This document shows, piece by piece, positions 49,501-61,514 of a stretch of DNA of 64,000 nucleotides (position 1 is the first letter of the stretch; every line of letters begins with the position of its first letter). This DNA is from Coriaria nepalensis (lineage: Eukaryota > Streptophyta > Magnoliopsida > Cucurbitales > Coriariaceae), in the NCBI GenBank assembly GCA_027186245.1, contig CP114486.1, positions 9,252,501 to 9,316,500 on the forward strand, read 5' to 3'. The notes below the pieces were generated by a model. It worked only from the letters and a program-made list of their open reading frames with translations. It did not search any database and was not told where the DNA came from. The position numbers and the translations under genes are program-made.

Positions 49501-51419
49501 ATCTCAAATTTCTTAGCAGTATCTTCTTTATCGATGTACAACTCTTTGGTTGACTCCAATATTTCTTATGTTGTTTCATAAAGCATGAAATCCTCCCCAA
49601 CATCATTAGTCATTGAATTGATCAACCAGAACATGACCATGTTATTTTCAACTTTCTATCTTTTGATCTTTGGATCCTCCTTTGCTAGTTTAACAGTTGC
49701 GCAAGTGAGATAATCATCCTTACCACGATCACTCACGAACATCATTACTGAATGTGACCATTGAATATAATTTTTCCCATTTAGTTTGTGTCCGGTAATA
49801 GGCTGAACAAAACTATCTGAAGCACCATGGTTGCTTGAATAAAAAATCCCATGGTTGCTGTCAGATATTTCGTGATCACTTGTGGTTTCAGATGTATAAG
49901 GAATTTCGTTGTTTGTGGCCATCCCGTGCTTTGTCATGTTCGAAGTAAAAGGTTCAAGGTTCAGATTACTGGCTCTGATACCATGAAAAATTACATAGGG
50001 AATAGTAGTAGGGAGAAAGAATTCTTCTCTTTATTTCAACATAACCTTACAACAAGAAAACAGATAAAATATATAGAACAGTAAAGGAAAGCCCTAAGAA
50101 ATAGAACAAAAAATAATAAGCTAATACAAAGGAAAAAACCATAACTAACAGAGTTATCTAAGGAAAGAAAATAAAAACCATAATCAATGTTACAGTTGTA
50201 ATATATAACTATAAAACATTATTTCTACAGGAACCAATTTCCATATGGCTGAAAAAAGTTTGAGTTGAATCAAAATAAGCATATAAGTAAGGGGAGAACA
50301 AATGTGTTGGTACATAAGAATTCACTTTTTCTTAAAGTACTGAAACCATTTTGAAAAATACTAAATAAGATCTATGAACTTTGACTCCAGGGGCGAAATA
50401 ATGTGCTTAATGACATACATATTAAGTAACAAGGAAATAACTGAAATAAAATGAGTTGATATATTGTTCGTTTTGGTACTTTGATGTAGTAGTTTAAGCA
50501 GAACGCTGAAGGGAAAGTGGATCATTATCAAAACACAAATGCTCTCAATGATTCATCATGGTGCCACCTCACTACATCATGCTGGACACTAAACCAGCAA
50601 GGCATGCTCAGAAAAGGTAGTGTTTAAATTTTCTTTTGGTTTATGTGAATAAACTTGTGTTGTATATACTATACATGTCTCAGAATGCTGGTGCCACAAC
50701 AGTAAAGGTTCCCTTGACTAATTGTTTAAGGAAGTAGGACTGAGATATATCAAGCATTAGCAATAAGAACTTTAAATTGCAAGAAATAGAATTTTATATA
50801 TATATATCTATAATTTTTTGCAATGGATATTACCAACCTCATCTGAAAATAAGTATTTGAGACGGGAAATTAACTCATGCCATGCTTCCTCCACAGTAGG
50901 ATCAGCTGTTTTCACATTGATGCCCAGCTGCAGCACACAGAAGGAATGATAAACAATTGTGAATCAAATGAATACACAAATTACACATGTTTTATTTATG
51001 TTTCTAAGAGGCTGTGAAGCTCGTCTTCTCCAAAACACAATTACCAACATTAAATAGTATTCATGATGGTAAAACCAATAGCAAGATAGTGAATCTAATA
51101 ATATAGGAAATGTTGAAGCACTTGTAACAAAAAGAAACCACACCTTTTCTATAGCTATTTGAGCAGCAGATTGCTCAGCATCTTTCTTTTTTCTAAAGAT
51201 CTCTGACTCAACAGCAATATCTGGGAGCTGCAACGTGCAGCGAAAGAGGGAGGTTGCCTTCTGGGGGATAGCCAATCCAGGGCATCCATTTTGAGGAGGC
51301 TCTTGTACTTCCTCTATTCTATAACAGGCCTTATCACCATACTTTTGGAAAATAATAGCCTTGGGAGTAACATTCGTCTTTTTTGGAGTAATAATGTTTG
51401 GTGATCCTCCAGTTTCCAT
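40568..51419 (-). CDS. HEN1: HEN1 small-RNA 2'-O-methyltransferase
   Basis: It methylates the 3'-terminal ribose of miRNA and siRNA duplexes, protecting them from uridylation and decay. Exons: 51419-51144, 50927-50838, 45118-44661, 44556-44311, 44155-43323, 42448-42297, 42224-42108, 41296-41159, 41017-40568. All have GT-AG borders and compatible phases, giving 919 residues (942 in Arabidopsis). Residues 18-92 are the first dsRNA-binding domain (TPKAIIFQKYGDKACY, then KKKDAEQSAAQIAIEK). Residues 345-490 hold the second dsRNA-binding part (TPSGVYKLSREAILAAELPL). The FKBP-like region lies near 540-630. The methyltransferase starts at the SAM loop VDFGCGSGS (686-693). The metal ligands Glu770, Glu773, His774 (CLEVIEHMEED) and His838 (DHKFEW) are all present. 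Intron 2 is 5.7 kb because a copia element sits inside it in the same orientation; the coding sequence looks intact. Confidence 0.97.
41440..41600 (-). repeat. Possible LTR/TRIM fragment in HEN1 intron 7
   Basis: On the minus strand a purine tract GTGGAGGGGGG is followed by TGTTAAAAGTCATTTTGG. This is the layout of a polypurine tract and LTR start, and TGTTRAAAGTC is a common LTR opening in plants. The other end and any duplication were not found. Confidence 0.3.
42830..43135 (+). mobile_element. tRNA-derived SINE in HEN1 intron 5
   Basis: The head GAGAGCCGAGTTGGTAAGGG resembles a tRNA A box. TTTTGAGCCCATG about 50 bp on resembles a degenerate B box. The body ends in a T-rich stretch and then an A-rich tail (about 43115-43132). 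The flanks AAATAAGACA (about 42819) and AAAAAAAGACA (43125-43135) could be the duplicated target. It is opposite in orientation to HEN1. The family is not named. Confidence 0.55.
45288..45535 (-). repeat. 3' LTR of the HEN1-intron copia element (248 bp)
   Basis: On the + strand it runs from TGCAGAATTACAG to TTATTTCCACA. It aligns over its whole length with 49984-50229, with roughly 30 mismatches and small gaps by eye. Confidence 0.95.
45543..46130 (-). pseudogene. Copia RNase H of the intron element
   Basis: Minus-strand frames give HLKAVHQVLMYLKMTPRRGL, SNADWVGLVIDKRSTSGYC, then DNLATISIAKNPIHHDRMKH and DILTKTFPRISFEDLLSKLG. These are the connection, RNase H core (including the S-N-A-D-W active-site segment) and C-terminus of copia pol. 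A frame break lies near 45900. Confidence 0.9.
46165..46826 (-). pseudogene. Copia reverse transcriptase of the intron element
   Basis: Minus-strand fragments include YQETFAHVAKLNTSRIMLSL, IDIKNAFLNGDLEEEVYI and SLYGLKQSPRA. After a stop and a 2-base disturbance the catalytic YVDDIIVIGDHEEE (about 46505-46465) follows, then VKDLGNLKYFLGVEIVRSKK. The catalytic motif is intact but the frame is not. Confidence 0.9.
47333..47974 (-). pseudogene. Copia integrase C-terminal half of the intron element
   Basis: The minus strand encodes SSCVDTSQQNEVAERKNRRF (the Q-N-x-V-A-E-R-K-N signature with the last catalytic Glu), then FWGEVILTTAYFINRNP and FGYTAFVHSKQPNQTKLDPR. After a frameshift near 47600 a Ser/Pro-rich linker follows. 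The N-terminal part of integrase (48000-48900) is too broken to define. Confidence 0.85.
48980..49937 (-). pseudogene. Copia gag of the intron element
   Basis: The start MTKHGMATNNE at 49937 is followed by HKLNGKNYIQWSHSVMMFVS, the usual copia gag opening. It is interrupted by a stop at 49656. After more breaks the knuckle region reads CDHYKRSSHTKKTCWEIHGK (about 49100-49040), in which the second metal-binding Cys has become Tyr. Confidence 0.85.
49984..50229 (-). repeat. 5' LTR of the HEN1-intron copia element (246 bp)
   Basis: On the + strand it runs from TGAAAAATTACAT to TTATTTCTACA. It is bordered on the left by the tRNA-Met primer site and on the right by the GGAAC target duplication. 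Confidence 0.95.
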
Positions 51420-52190
51420 CGATACTGTACAGTATGAGAAATAGTTAGGTAAAAAATTTAAAATGAAATGAGACCAACATATGAGAATTGTAAACAGTAG
51501 TAAATCAACCACGACAAAAAGTAATAGTTAGAAAACACTATTTGTGCAATCCAAATGTCAACTACCAAAACAGAAAATTAGAGACACAAGCTAAAAGTTT
51601 TAAAGAAATTGAGATTCAGACCTGCAATAAGAGGTCTGGAGATTTTAGAGCTATATAGTTCCAACACACCTAAAAGCTTTAGCATTTAAAACTGGTATAA
51701 AAATAACAGAAACACTGAAAAAATTACAAAAAGAATTTCAAGCATACTAAAAAGAGCTGCAATCTACTAAAACATATTGTCAGATGTACCTAACCTTGGA
51801 AGTTTCTCTAATTGACCCCTGTTAACTCGTATAATCAAGCAATTTTTCGAGCATTAAAGAAGAAGGATTAACTAGTTAGCTAACTACCACATTCTAAATT
51901 CTACCAAATTCTAAAAGGTGAACTGAATATTTTCCGATGACACTTCAAATTACAAATGTAATTTAGCGAATAAGAAAGCTCTGAACACAAAATGCACACC
52001 TACAGATTCTAATGTTGGTTAGTTGTAGAATAGGAAACCTCAGAATTTGGGGTCAAATAGTGAGAAATACAGCAAGGACCCAGCAATGGTGGCACCAGAA
52101 CCTAGCAATAGCGTAATTGGTGCTTTAGGGCCGCTGCCAAAGAGCAAACAGGCGATGGAGAGGGAAAGAGCGAGACAGGGATAGGATTAC

Positions 52191-52400
52191 CTGGAGAGGT
52201 GGAGCTGCGCTGCCGTCTGGTGGGTGCCTGAGTGTCGAGTCTTGAGAGCGAAAGCGAGAGAGGGCAGAGACGGAGGGAGGCTTTAGAGAGCAAAGAGATT
52301 GTGAGAAGATGGGAGTTTCGAAAATTAAGAGGCAGAGAAGAAGAGGGAAAGGGGAAAGTTGGGGAAATAGAGCCGCTTTTTAAATATTCTTTACACTTTC
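52191..52400 (-). other. Possible HEN1 5' untranslated exon
   Basis: A GA/CT-rich, GC-richer block ends on the minus strand in CTCTCCAG|GTAATC, a good donor. ACTGTACAG|TATCG just before the HEN1 ATG (acceptor at 51425) is a good acceptor. Splicing would place a non-coding first exon here and a 766-bp intron in the 5' UTR. Not proven from sequence. Confidence 0.4.
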
Positions 52401-52689
52401 CTAAGTTCCCTTAACACCAAAACCCCACAAACTTCCCCAGCAAGCGTACTTCTCTATCAAGGGTAAAATACGAAAGATAAATGTACCGCTGGCTTCTTGA
52501 AGAAGCTATGCCACAATTAACAGGGGTGTGTTTGTCCATGAGGTTATAATACAGATTTGGATTTTTGTGTTTTGTTTTGTAGCCTTAAGTGGAATAATGT
52601 TTGGTACACTAGCCATCTTTTAAAATATTTAATAAGGTAGCCCTCTTTTCAAAATTTATAAAGGATAATAATTAATTTGCCCCTATTTT

Positions 52690-53110
52690 TTAAAAAATAC
52701 GGAGTGTGTTGGTCCATTGTCGGTTGTAGTCGATTATTACCGATCAGTCTATTGTTGATTGTTGTTAGTTATTACTGATTTATATCTACCTAGTGTCAGT
52801 CCTTATCAATTTATATATGTTCCTTGTTGGTATATTGTCGGTCTTTATTGATAAAAATCGATAATGGATCAAAGAAGAACTGAAAAAAAGAAGAAGAAAA
52901 TGAAAAAGAAGAAGAAGCATATGATGAAGAAAGCCGCAGAGAGAAGAACACGAAGAAGAAGAAGAAAAAGAAGCATACGATAAAGAAGGCCACCAAGAAG
53001 AAGAAGGTCGCAGAGAGGAAGAAGGTGGTGAAGATGAAGATGACGAAGACAATGGCTACGATGAAGACAAAGACGACTACGAAGAATAAGAGGAAAAAGG
53101 AAAAAAAAAG
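52690..53110. repeat. Low-complexity purine-rich (GAA)n region
   Basis: 52868-53110 is a degenerate GAA/AAG array on the + strand. The preceding 170 bp are degenerate repeats of TTGTCGGT/TTACCGAT-type sequence. Open frames here are products of composition. Confidence 0.8.
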
Positions 53111-56100
53111 GGTGAATTGCATAATGGACTTTATGAAAAAGAGCTTTTACAGAAAAGCCCACAGAAAGATTTTCTTTATGAACTAGCCTTCTATTTTCTT
53201 ATTTGTTTCTTAATTATTAATAAAAATAAGGAAATGACCAACAAGCCCTCATCCCTTCTCCTACTTCCTCCTTCTTATTACGCCAATCTTTACTTCTTGT
53301 TTTCTCTACAAAGTTTGAAATCTTGAAGCGTCAAGCTTCGTAACGTGATTTACATTGGTATGTTCATGCTTTTGTTTTCTATTTATCTTTCAATTGAAAT
53401 GAAAATGTGTTTTCTACTTTGTATTTTGTATGAATGGTGGTTTCGTTTCATTATGAAATGTATTAAAAAAAAAAAAAAAAAAACTTGGGGTTACTAGTGT
53501 TGTATGTTCTCAAAGGTTACCTGATGGATGATTTGCCCAAATCCCTGGTTAATATTTAAGAAAAAAAATAAAAAATATATTTTTTGGTTATAATTATATA
53601 ATTATGAGTTTTGAATTGATATTACTTATGATTTTTGTATAAAATTGTAATATAAATTTATTATTTTCTTGGCAATTTTTTTTTAAGTTATGAATGATGT
53701 ATGAATTATAAGTTCAAATTTATATTATTAAATAAATTATATAATTATTAACTAATTTAAATAAATGGCTAAGAATGTAGTATCGTACCGATCCCGACGT
53801 ATCAATATAAACCAAGATCGAAGATTTCAATCTCGGTATCGATATCAAGATCATGCATGAGACCGTTATTGGGATCACGAGATCGAGACCAATACCACCC
53901 GGTACTGATCCCAATAGAGAAAACGTCCACTCTTGATATTAATTTTAAATTATTTATTTATAAAAATTTAGTGAATAAAATGACATATAATTTTAATTTA
54001 ATAAGAATAAAATCTTAAATTCTTGAAAACTTGTGCGCAGCTGCCACAATTGTGAATTCCCCCTAATTTTGTTCCTTGTTTTAAAGAGAACTTTTGTCAT
54101 CTAAGAGCATAAGTTATCCCATATATAAATACTTATTATCCATACCATGGAAGGTGAGAAGTAGGTAATTAAGCATTTAGAGTAAAGTTTAAGTTGTGTA
54201 CTTGCTCATATTCTTCTCTAGAGTTTTTACAATTTTACCTCTAATTTTCTCTATCAAATCAACTGTTATCTTATTTAACACCCATAATTTGTCTTGTCGG
54301 GCACTTAATTTTTCGTGAACTAGCTAGTTAGGACATGAATACGCATGTAAGAATTTCCGACCATTATCGATATACTAAGCCTTTATTTATGTATTTATTA
54401 ATATTTTATCTTCATAGGGTTAAGTAATATTACAAGAAGAAAAGAAGGGGCAATAAGAAAAAGAGTAAAAGAGAAGACAATCATCTTGTCATCTTTGACT
54501 TTCAGAGATCTTTCATTAAATTCAAATCAATAATTCTCTTACTTCTGCCAAACAATCTTCGTGTTACGTATCTTGACTACACCTTGACATGCCTCTATGT
54601 AGATGTAGATATATCACATTGTCAAAGTAGACGTTGGACTGTTTGTGACAAAATGGCTATCTGAGCGAGGCAAGGCACGTGAATTGCGGGGAAGAAAATC
54701 TGATACAAAATTTTCATTGATCTTCTAAAGGCTGAGTTTTATGTATACCGACCAGCATCTATCACCCATTTTGTCTAGCCAGCTAGCTAAAGTAGTGCTA
54801 CTATTCATCGTGAGCGAGAATTAATAGAAAAGTGTAAGGCAAGGACTTACGATAATGATAAACAAGGGAGAGATAAATAAGGTTTAAGGGTTAGATATTC
54901 AGTCACCTCCTTGAGAGCAGCAGTCTGTAGTCTATAGATAAAGCTCTACAGACATGCAGCTAACTACATGGCATTAGGCTGTGTAGCCTTTTCTATGTCA
55001 TTCTCACAGGACTGCTTTAGAATTTGACCCATACTTTTTTACCAATTTACTTTGTAAATTAGTTCCTTTTGTACGTAAGATGAATGTGATCTACTAACTA
55101 CTCGAACACTATCCAAGTATTGTTCATTCTGGAAAAAAAAATTTCCTTTTATGCGAGGCGGAAAACATTATGCGAGAGTGTTATATTGACCCGTCATGTG
55201 GATATATATAACAATACGGTAGAATTTTTTATAAATTTATATTTGATAAATTAATAATTTTATTTAAATAATATTTTTTTAGATTTTAAAAATAATATAT
55301 TATAAAAAATTTATATAAATTTCATATAATATATAAATTAATAATATAAAATATGCATAATTTTATTATGAAATATTATTAAAATATGATTCACTGATTT
55401 TTTTCTTCTTAAAATTGATATCAACTTAAATTTCATATATAATTTTTTTTAACTTAAGAAATTTTGATATAATTTTCTCAACAGAACATTTTTTAATTTC
55501 ATAACCATTTTGAGAGTTTCTTTTATGAAATATGGACCATAATTGAACTATCATTTTTAACGATCATTTTTTATGACACTTAATTATTTATTAATCAGTC
55601 AATATCTTTAAAATTGTGTTGTTATTTATAGAATAATTTAAGATGTTCTCGATATTAATTTTATTATGATAATTCAACTCTTTTATTATATTTTAAAATT
55701 ATTAAATTACTCCATCATCTTACAGTTCATCAAATTATTTGACCCATTTTATCCTTACACTAAATTTTATAATGTCAAAAATAATGTATAATTATATTTT
55801 AATAAATATCTATTGTCCAAGTTGAAATATAAGATTCATTACTTTTAAAATATTTATATTTTTTGAATTTTGTTCTCCTATTTCATAATTTTCCAACATA
55901 CTATGATAAAATCGATGATGATATGCATCTTCAAGGCTCACAAGTTAATTTTTCATATTTAATTTATTTCTAAATAAAATAATTTTAAAATTTTAAAAAG
56001 AATATTAATTTAATGAAATATTAAATATTTTATAAATTTATTCAATTACTTAATAATTTATCAATTTATTAATTTATTTATAATTTATAAATTCCACATT

Positions 56101-57715
56101 TAGAAACTAATTAAATATAAAAATTTACATTCGTGACTATAGAAGGAAAGTTCAAGCTATACCTTAATTCTAGCAATGTAGATCCCCAATTTAAGTAATG
56201 AAAAGTTGGATACAAAATTCAAATTGATGTCAATTTTTAAAAAGAATAATAATAATTGAGTCAAATTTTAAAAAAATCTCATAATTAAATTATAAATATT
56301 ATGTGTTAAAAATTATTGTCACGGCTCAAATTTTGAGCCATGCCAGACACAAAGCCCTTAGAGAATAAATCCTTCAAGGACATGCAAGCCAATTATACAC
56401 TTTTAATGTATTGATATTTATTAAGTCGAATTGATATTTATTACCAAAGGAACTCGAACTTACAATGAACTACTAAACACAATGAAAAACAATTACGTTG
56501 TAATTTGTGTTTACTAACATCATAGAGGCCTAACTTCCAATTGCTAGCATACTAAAGGAAATAATTCAACTCAATCGAGCATCCGATAGCCACATACTTG
56601 CTACGAACTTGGAGGGGAAAAGAAAATGGAAATGGGGTGAATAGAAATTTAGTAAGATATAACTATATATAGCATATTAGGGGATAAACCATACATAAAG
56701 TTAATTACATGATCATGATTTCTACTAATATACTTTCATGAAAAGTCGATAATAAATCATATTTTATGAAATGCAACTTATATAGATCTCATAGAAAATA
56801 ATCTAGGATTTAAGAGGTGATTTCGTACTTATTTACTCTCACTTAGGATTTAAGAGGTGGTCTCTAGACATATTTTTCCTAGAATGACAACAAATTGTAC
56901 TAAAACATGTTAAATTATAAGTTCAAATCATAAATTCATCATTTTCAATTAGGTATTTTTAAAGAACAAGCATATATAATAAGAACAGTAAAATAGTATC
57001 ATTTTCATTCCTTAATTTAAAAAAAAAAATTAATATATTACAATTATCAACTCACAATAGGGTATCTGAAAGCTCTAACAACTAAAAAACTAGAAGGAGT
57101 GGGTTGTGAGTTAATTGTTTTCACTACGAAGATATATAAAAAGAGGAGTTTAACATAATATTTTATGAACGATAATAAATTATTTAAATTAGATTATAAA
57201 TTTATCGAGATTACACTGTTTGCATACTATTTTAATATTGCTCATGTTTTCATTTTTTATGTATTATTGTGACATATGAAACATTATTTATTTTTCTTTT
57301 AGTAAGTTTGAAAGATTCTATTAATATTTTGTATCCCCCCCCCCCCCGAGAATTTGTATTTTGATTCTAAGATAATTGTGTAGAGTCTTACTCCATAAAT
57401 TGTTTAGAAACAAAGTTTATAATTAGTGCCCTCTAACTTATTTTTGGACATGTATTTCATATTAATTAAGTAATATTCGAAAATAATAGGATTAAAATAA
57501 CAAAAAATTCATAAAGTAGAGGTCTAATTATAAAAAGGTAAAACATTATATTGGTTAAAATAATATATATAATAATATATATCTCTCTCTTTATATTACA
57601 CAAATTTAGAATTAAATGTACCTTGTTCATCATGAATAATCTTAGAGTAAGCTTTTATAGTAGAGTGAAGACTTCGGCCCTACACTCCCGAACAATCTAT
57701 TTTTGGTAATAGAAA
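53111..57715. other. Long gene-free AT-rich stretch
   Basis: No gene was found. Noted inside: A18 near 53464; a patch of GATCGAGACC/ATCTCGGTATCG-type sequence (about 53790-53920), suggesting a worn DNA transposon; a palindrome GGCTCAAATTTTGAGCC at 56323-56339 near TGTCACGG, which could be an LTR start; and a run of 13 C at 57335-57347. 55200-56110 is extremely AT-rich. Confidence 0.5.
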
Positions 57716-59266
57716 TTAGAATTTAAGTGAAGAAAATACTCAATTCATTTCTCACACCATTTCATTATACAAATATGAGTATTAATATAAGTTTTTCATG
57801 GAAAAAAGCACAATTAACATTATTGGTAAGCATGCGCAACTCCTCCGCATGCTTGGAGGAAAGAAATCAACAATATCAACAATATCAAATTATAGATAAG
57901 TCAATGTTTTCAAGCAATGTTTGGTGAAGTGAAATTCCTCAAGCTGGTGTATAAATGTCACACATTCCCATCTTGTCTAATGAACATTTGGCTCTAATAC
58001 CATCTTATAATTCAAGTGGATCATCTCTCACAATACTTCATTATACAAAGATGAGTATACAAGTTTTACATGGACAAGAGCACGCTTAACATTAATGGTA
58101 AGCATGCTTGCATTAACTCTTCAGCATGCTTGGAGGAAAGAATTCAACAACATTAGACTATAGATCATGCCATAGATCATGGTATAGATAAGTTAATGTT
58201 TTCATACTATTTTTAGTGAAGGGAAAGTCAATACCACATTTCCAGCTTGTCTAATGAACTTTTGGCTTCGATACCATCTTAAAATCTAGGTGGTAGGAAT
58301 GCTCAACTTATTTCTCACATACTTTCATTCTACAAATATTAGTGTTAATATGTAGTCTTACATGGACAAGAATGCTTACATTAATGGTAAGCATGCCTGT
58401 ATTAACTGCTCGACGTGCTTAGAAGAAAGAAATCAACAATATCATGATATAGATAAGTAAATGTTTTCATGCTATGTTTGGTCAAGTATGAGTTAACACT
58501 CTTCCTTAATATGGTCCAATATGTCACGCATTCCCAGCTTCTCAAAGGAACCTTTGACTCCGATATCCATATTAGAATTCAAGTGGAGGAAAAGCTCAAT
58601 TTATTTCTCACATCATTTCATTATCCAAAGATGAGGATTTATGAAAGTTTTTACATGGACAAGACCACGCTTAACACGTGCTCAACAATAATGTTAAGTT
58701 TGCTTGCATTAATTCCTCAGCAGGCTTCGAGAAAAATAAGCATTCTTACATCATTTTGATAAAAATAAGCAGGCTTAGAATTCAAATGGAGGAAATGCTC
58801 AATGTATTTCTCACATCATTTCATTATACAAAGAAGAGTATTTATACAAATTTTGCATGGATAAAGAGCATGCTTAACATTAAAAGTAAGCATGCTTACA
58901 TTAACACCTCAACATGTTTGGAGGAAATAAATCAATGACATCATGCTATAGATAAGTCAACATTTTCATCTATGCTTGGTGCTTATATGTCCATTCATTC
59001 CCAGCTAGTCTACGAAACCTTTGTCTCTGATACCACCTTAGAATTCAAATGGAGGAATTGCTCAAATCATTTCTCACATCATTTAACTATATACAAAGAC
59101 GAATATTTATGCAAGTTTTACATGGACAAGAGCACGCTTAACATTAACGGTAAGCTTGTTTGATGACTCCTCAACATGTTTGCAGAAAAATATATCAACA
59201 ACATAATATCACGCTATAGATCACGATTTAGATCATATTCTAGATAACTCAACACTCCCCCCTTAA
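57716..59266 (-). mobile_element. Tandem array of miniature copia-derived LTR elements (TRIM-like)
   Basis: Six direct repeats start near 57718, 58008, 58281, 58573, 58776 and 59039 (spacing 290, 273, 292, 203 and 263 bp). Each has an LTR-like body (AATTCAAGTGGAGGAAA, TTTCTCACATCATTTCATTA, ACATGGACAAGAGCACGCTT, GTAAGCATGCTT). On the minus strand the body is followed by a primer site like TGGTATCAGAGCC (for example TGGTATTAGAGCC before unit 2), then some 13 codons resembling the copia pol C-terminus (SLDKMGMCDIYTPA and stop; EKLGMRDIL in another unit). A polypurine tract follows (clearest at the right end, TAAGGGGGGAG before TGTTGAG), then the next LTR. The internal region is thus only about 65-80 bp. 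The fourth unit is truncated. Confidence 0.75.
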
Positions 59267-60430
59267 CTAAATTAGTTATGCATTTATTCTACCTTTATTT
59301 TTATTTTTTTTGAATTTGTTATTTAATAAAATATATCTTTACTTTTTTATTAATAAAATATATATATATATATGTACTTGGATGGAAACATTGAAGATAA
59401 AAATAACTCATGTTCGTAAAACACATGAACGGGTGTTGCTTGAATATCGTTCGAATGGATGAAATTCTTGAATCCACTATAGAATAGACTTTTTAAAATT
59501 TAGAAGTTAAAATTTTCTTTTCATTCACCAAAAACGATACTCTTTAAATCTACAAACTCTCTATTTTAAGATAAACACCTAGAAACCTTAATAACATAAG
59601 AAACCTAAAAACTCGAGATTCCTAATTAAAATAAGTACCGTAATAGTATAAAAAATCCTAACAGATTAGGAATCATAATTAAAATTTAATAAAACTATGA
59701 AAATATCTAAATAAATATAAAAGATATAAAAAAAGTATTTTGAAAGTCATCGTTATCAATACATAGTAGAATCTTGATAAATTAATAACCTTATTTAAAT
59801 AATATTTTTAGTCAGTCTCGACGTAGGGATAGCATGCTAAATTAATCATTCACTAAATCTGTAAGAAAATACATCATGAAAAATTCATGTAGGTCTCATG
59901 CAACATACAAATTTAAAATTTCCTAACTCATAATACTTATGATTTAATTATAAGCCTTTTCGAAAATATGACTCAATAATTGATTTTTTTTTTTTTGAAA
60001 TTGATATCAATTTGAATCTCATCTCTAATTCTTCTTAACATAGTAAGAAGTTGTGGTGTGATTTTATCATACTTCAACAAAAAATTAGTCAATATCATAA
60101 CTATTTTGAGAGTTTCTTTTCGCAAAACAAGGTCCATAATAGATGAAGAATCTTGTTTCCTAAAAATATTTTTTTTCGACTTATTACTTGCAGCATAATT
60201 CCATCCGCTAAAAAACACACATTACAACATACCATACGATAGATTTTACAATCAAATATCTTAAAATATCATCATCTCATAATAAATTTAATATTAAATA
60301 TAAATTAATAATTATCATTACATTCCTTTACAAAAATAAAAAATAAAATAAAAAATTTATAACAATATACCACATGTCAAATTTTACAACAAAAATTATT
60401 TAAATATCAAAATTTCATAATTAATACACA
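59267..60430. other. Gene-free AT-rich stretch
   Basis: Degenerate AT-rich sequence. Phrases such as TTAAATATAAATTAATAATTA recur here and in the following 1.5 kb, suggesting related non-autonomous elements. Confidence 0.5.
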
Positions 60431-61514
60431 TCATATAGTACTATAAAAGTTGAGCTTATGTATAAAATTAAGTCACATGTGGATTCGCAATTCCTTATAA
60501 CATGCTGTGTGGAAAATTTTTTTAAAAAATTTACTAAAATACCCTCATTTCATAATTTATAATTTACAACTAAATTTTCTTAAATATATTCATTTCATAA
60601 TAAATTTTATTAAATAAAATTGAATAATTATTATCATATCTTCTTTAAAAAAATACATGTTACAATCATGCGGCAAATTTTACAATCAAGCATTTTAATA
60701 TACCATCATTTCGCAATTACCTATAGTACACCATGTGGAAAATTTTCAAAAAAAAAATTACTGATGTTTATAATTTTATAATTTATAATTTATAACTAAA
60801 CTTTTTAAAATATATAATAAATTTCATTAAATAAAGTTTAATAATTATCATATATATATATATATTTAATGTTACAACATACCATGCAATAAATTTTACA
60901 ATCAAACACCCTAATATACCATCATTCTATAATATATTTAATATTAAATATAAATTAATAATTACCATCATATTATTTTTATAAAAATGAAAAATAAAAG
61001 AAAAGAGTTATAATAATATACTACGTGTCAGATTTACAACCAAACTTACTAAAATATATTCATTTCATAATTAATTCAATATTAAATGCAAACTAATAAT
61101 TACTATCATATTTCCTTTAAAAAAAACATGTTATTTCACCATATATCAATTTTAAATTTCATACAGCATGCTACGTACATAAGATTTTACAATTGAATTT
61201 CCTAAAATCCATTTATTCTATAATAAATTTACTATTAAATATAAATTAATAAATTATCTTTATTCTATTATTGATTGGTATCCTCATTATCACTTATATT
61301 AATGATGAAAGATATTTCATCTTCTTTGTAAGCGATAAATCTCCTTATAATATTATCAAATCAATTAAAATACTAAAACACAAATCAAAATAACTATTAT
61401 TTAGTTAATTTTCCATTAAAAAAAATCTTATTTAATTTACCATGAAAAATATATTTATAACATAATTATTTATACCATATAATTTCCCTTGCAAAGCATG
61501 GATAGAAAAACTAG
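60431..61514 (+). mobile_element. Helitron-like non-autonomous element
   Basis: The 5' end TCATATAGTACTATAAAAGT and following TGAGC resemble the TCTATACTATAAAAGTTGAGC start of plant Helitrons. The 3' end has an imperfect hairpin, CCCTTGC-AAA-GCATGG, then ATAGAAAAACTAG ending in CTAG. The bordering bases are A and T, matching the A|T target preference, and there is no duplication. The inside consists of degenerate repeats (TACCATCATTTC, then AATAAATTTAATATTAAAT) and no Rep/helicase. A second AAAATTGAGCTTAAATACGG start follows at once at about 61530. Confidence 0.6.

Larger units (their letters stand above)
45288..50229 (-). mobile_element. Full-length but dead Ty1/copia element in HEN1 intron 2
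   Basis: Both LTRs, the primer-binding site, polypurine tract and a 5-bp target duplication are visible. GGAAC stands at 45283-45287 and again at 50230-50234. The element is 4942 bp and oriented like HEN1. The primer site GGCTCTGATACCA (49971-49983) abuts the 5' LTR and is complementary to initiator tRNA-Met. CTCCCCCTCAAG (45536-45547) is the polypurine tract, next to the 3' LTR. Minus-strand gag, integrase, RT and RNase H are in copia order. Stops and frameshifts in gag, integrase and RT make it defective. Confidence 0.95.

Noticed and set aside
52786..53162. Overlapping minus-strand frames of about 90-100 codons rich in Ser/Phe/Leu
   Set aside because: They are translations of a degenerate GAA/CTT low-complexity tract. 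Several frames are open at once, and no domain, start context or splice pattern supports a gene.
54870..55010. Possible microRNA precursor (CTGTAGTCTATAGATAAAGC with nearby CTACAGACATGCAG)
   Set aside because: Complementarity is short and no known miRNA sequence is present. Folding and small-RNA data would be needed.
57335..57347. C13 run as a regulatory or structural element
   Set aside because: A lone homopolymer in gene-free sequence. Slippage or sequencing error is the simpler reading.
57716..59266. CRISPR-like spaced repeats
   Set aside because: The units are long (200-290 bp), diverged, contain LTR-element landmarks and lie in a plant genome.
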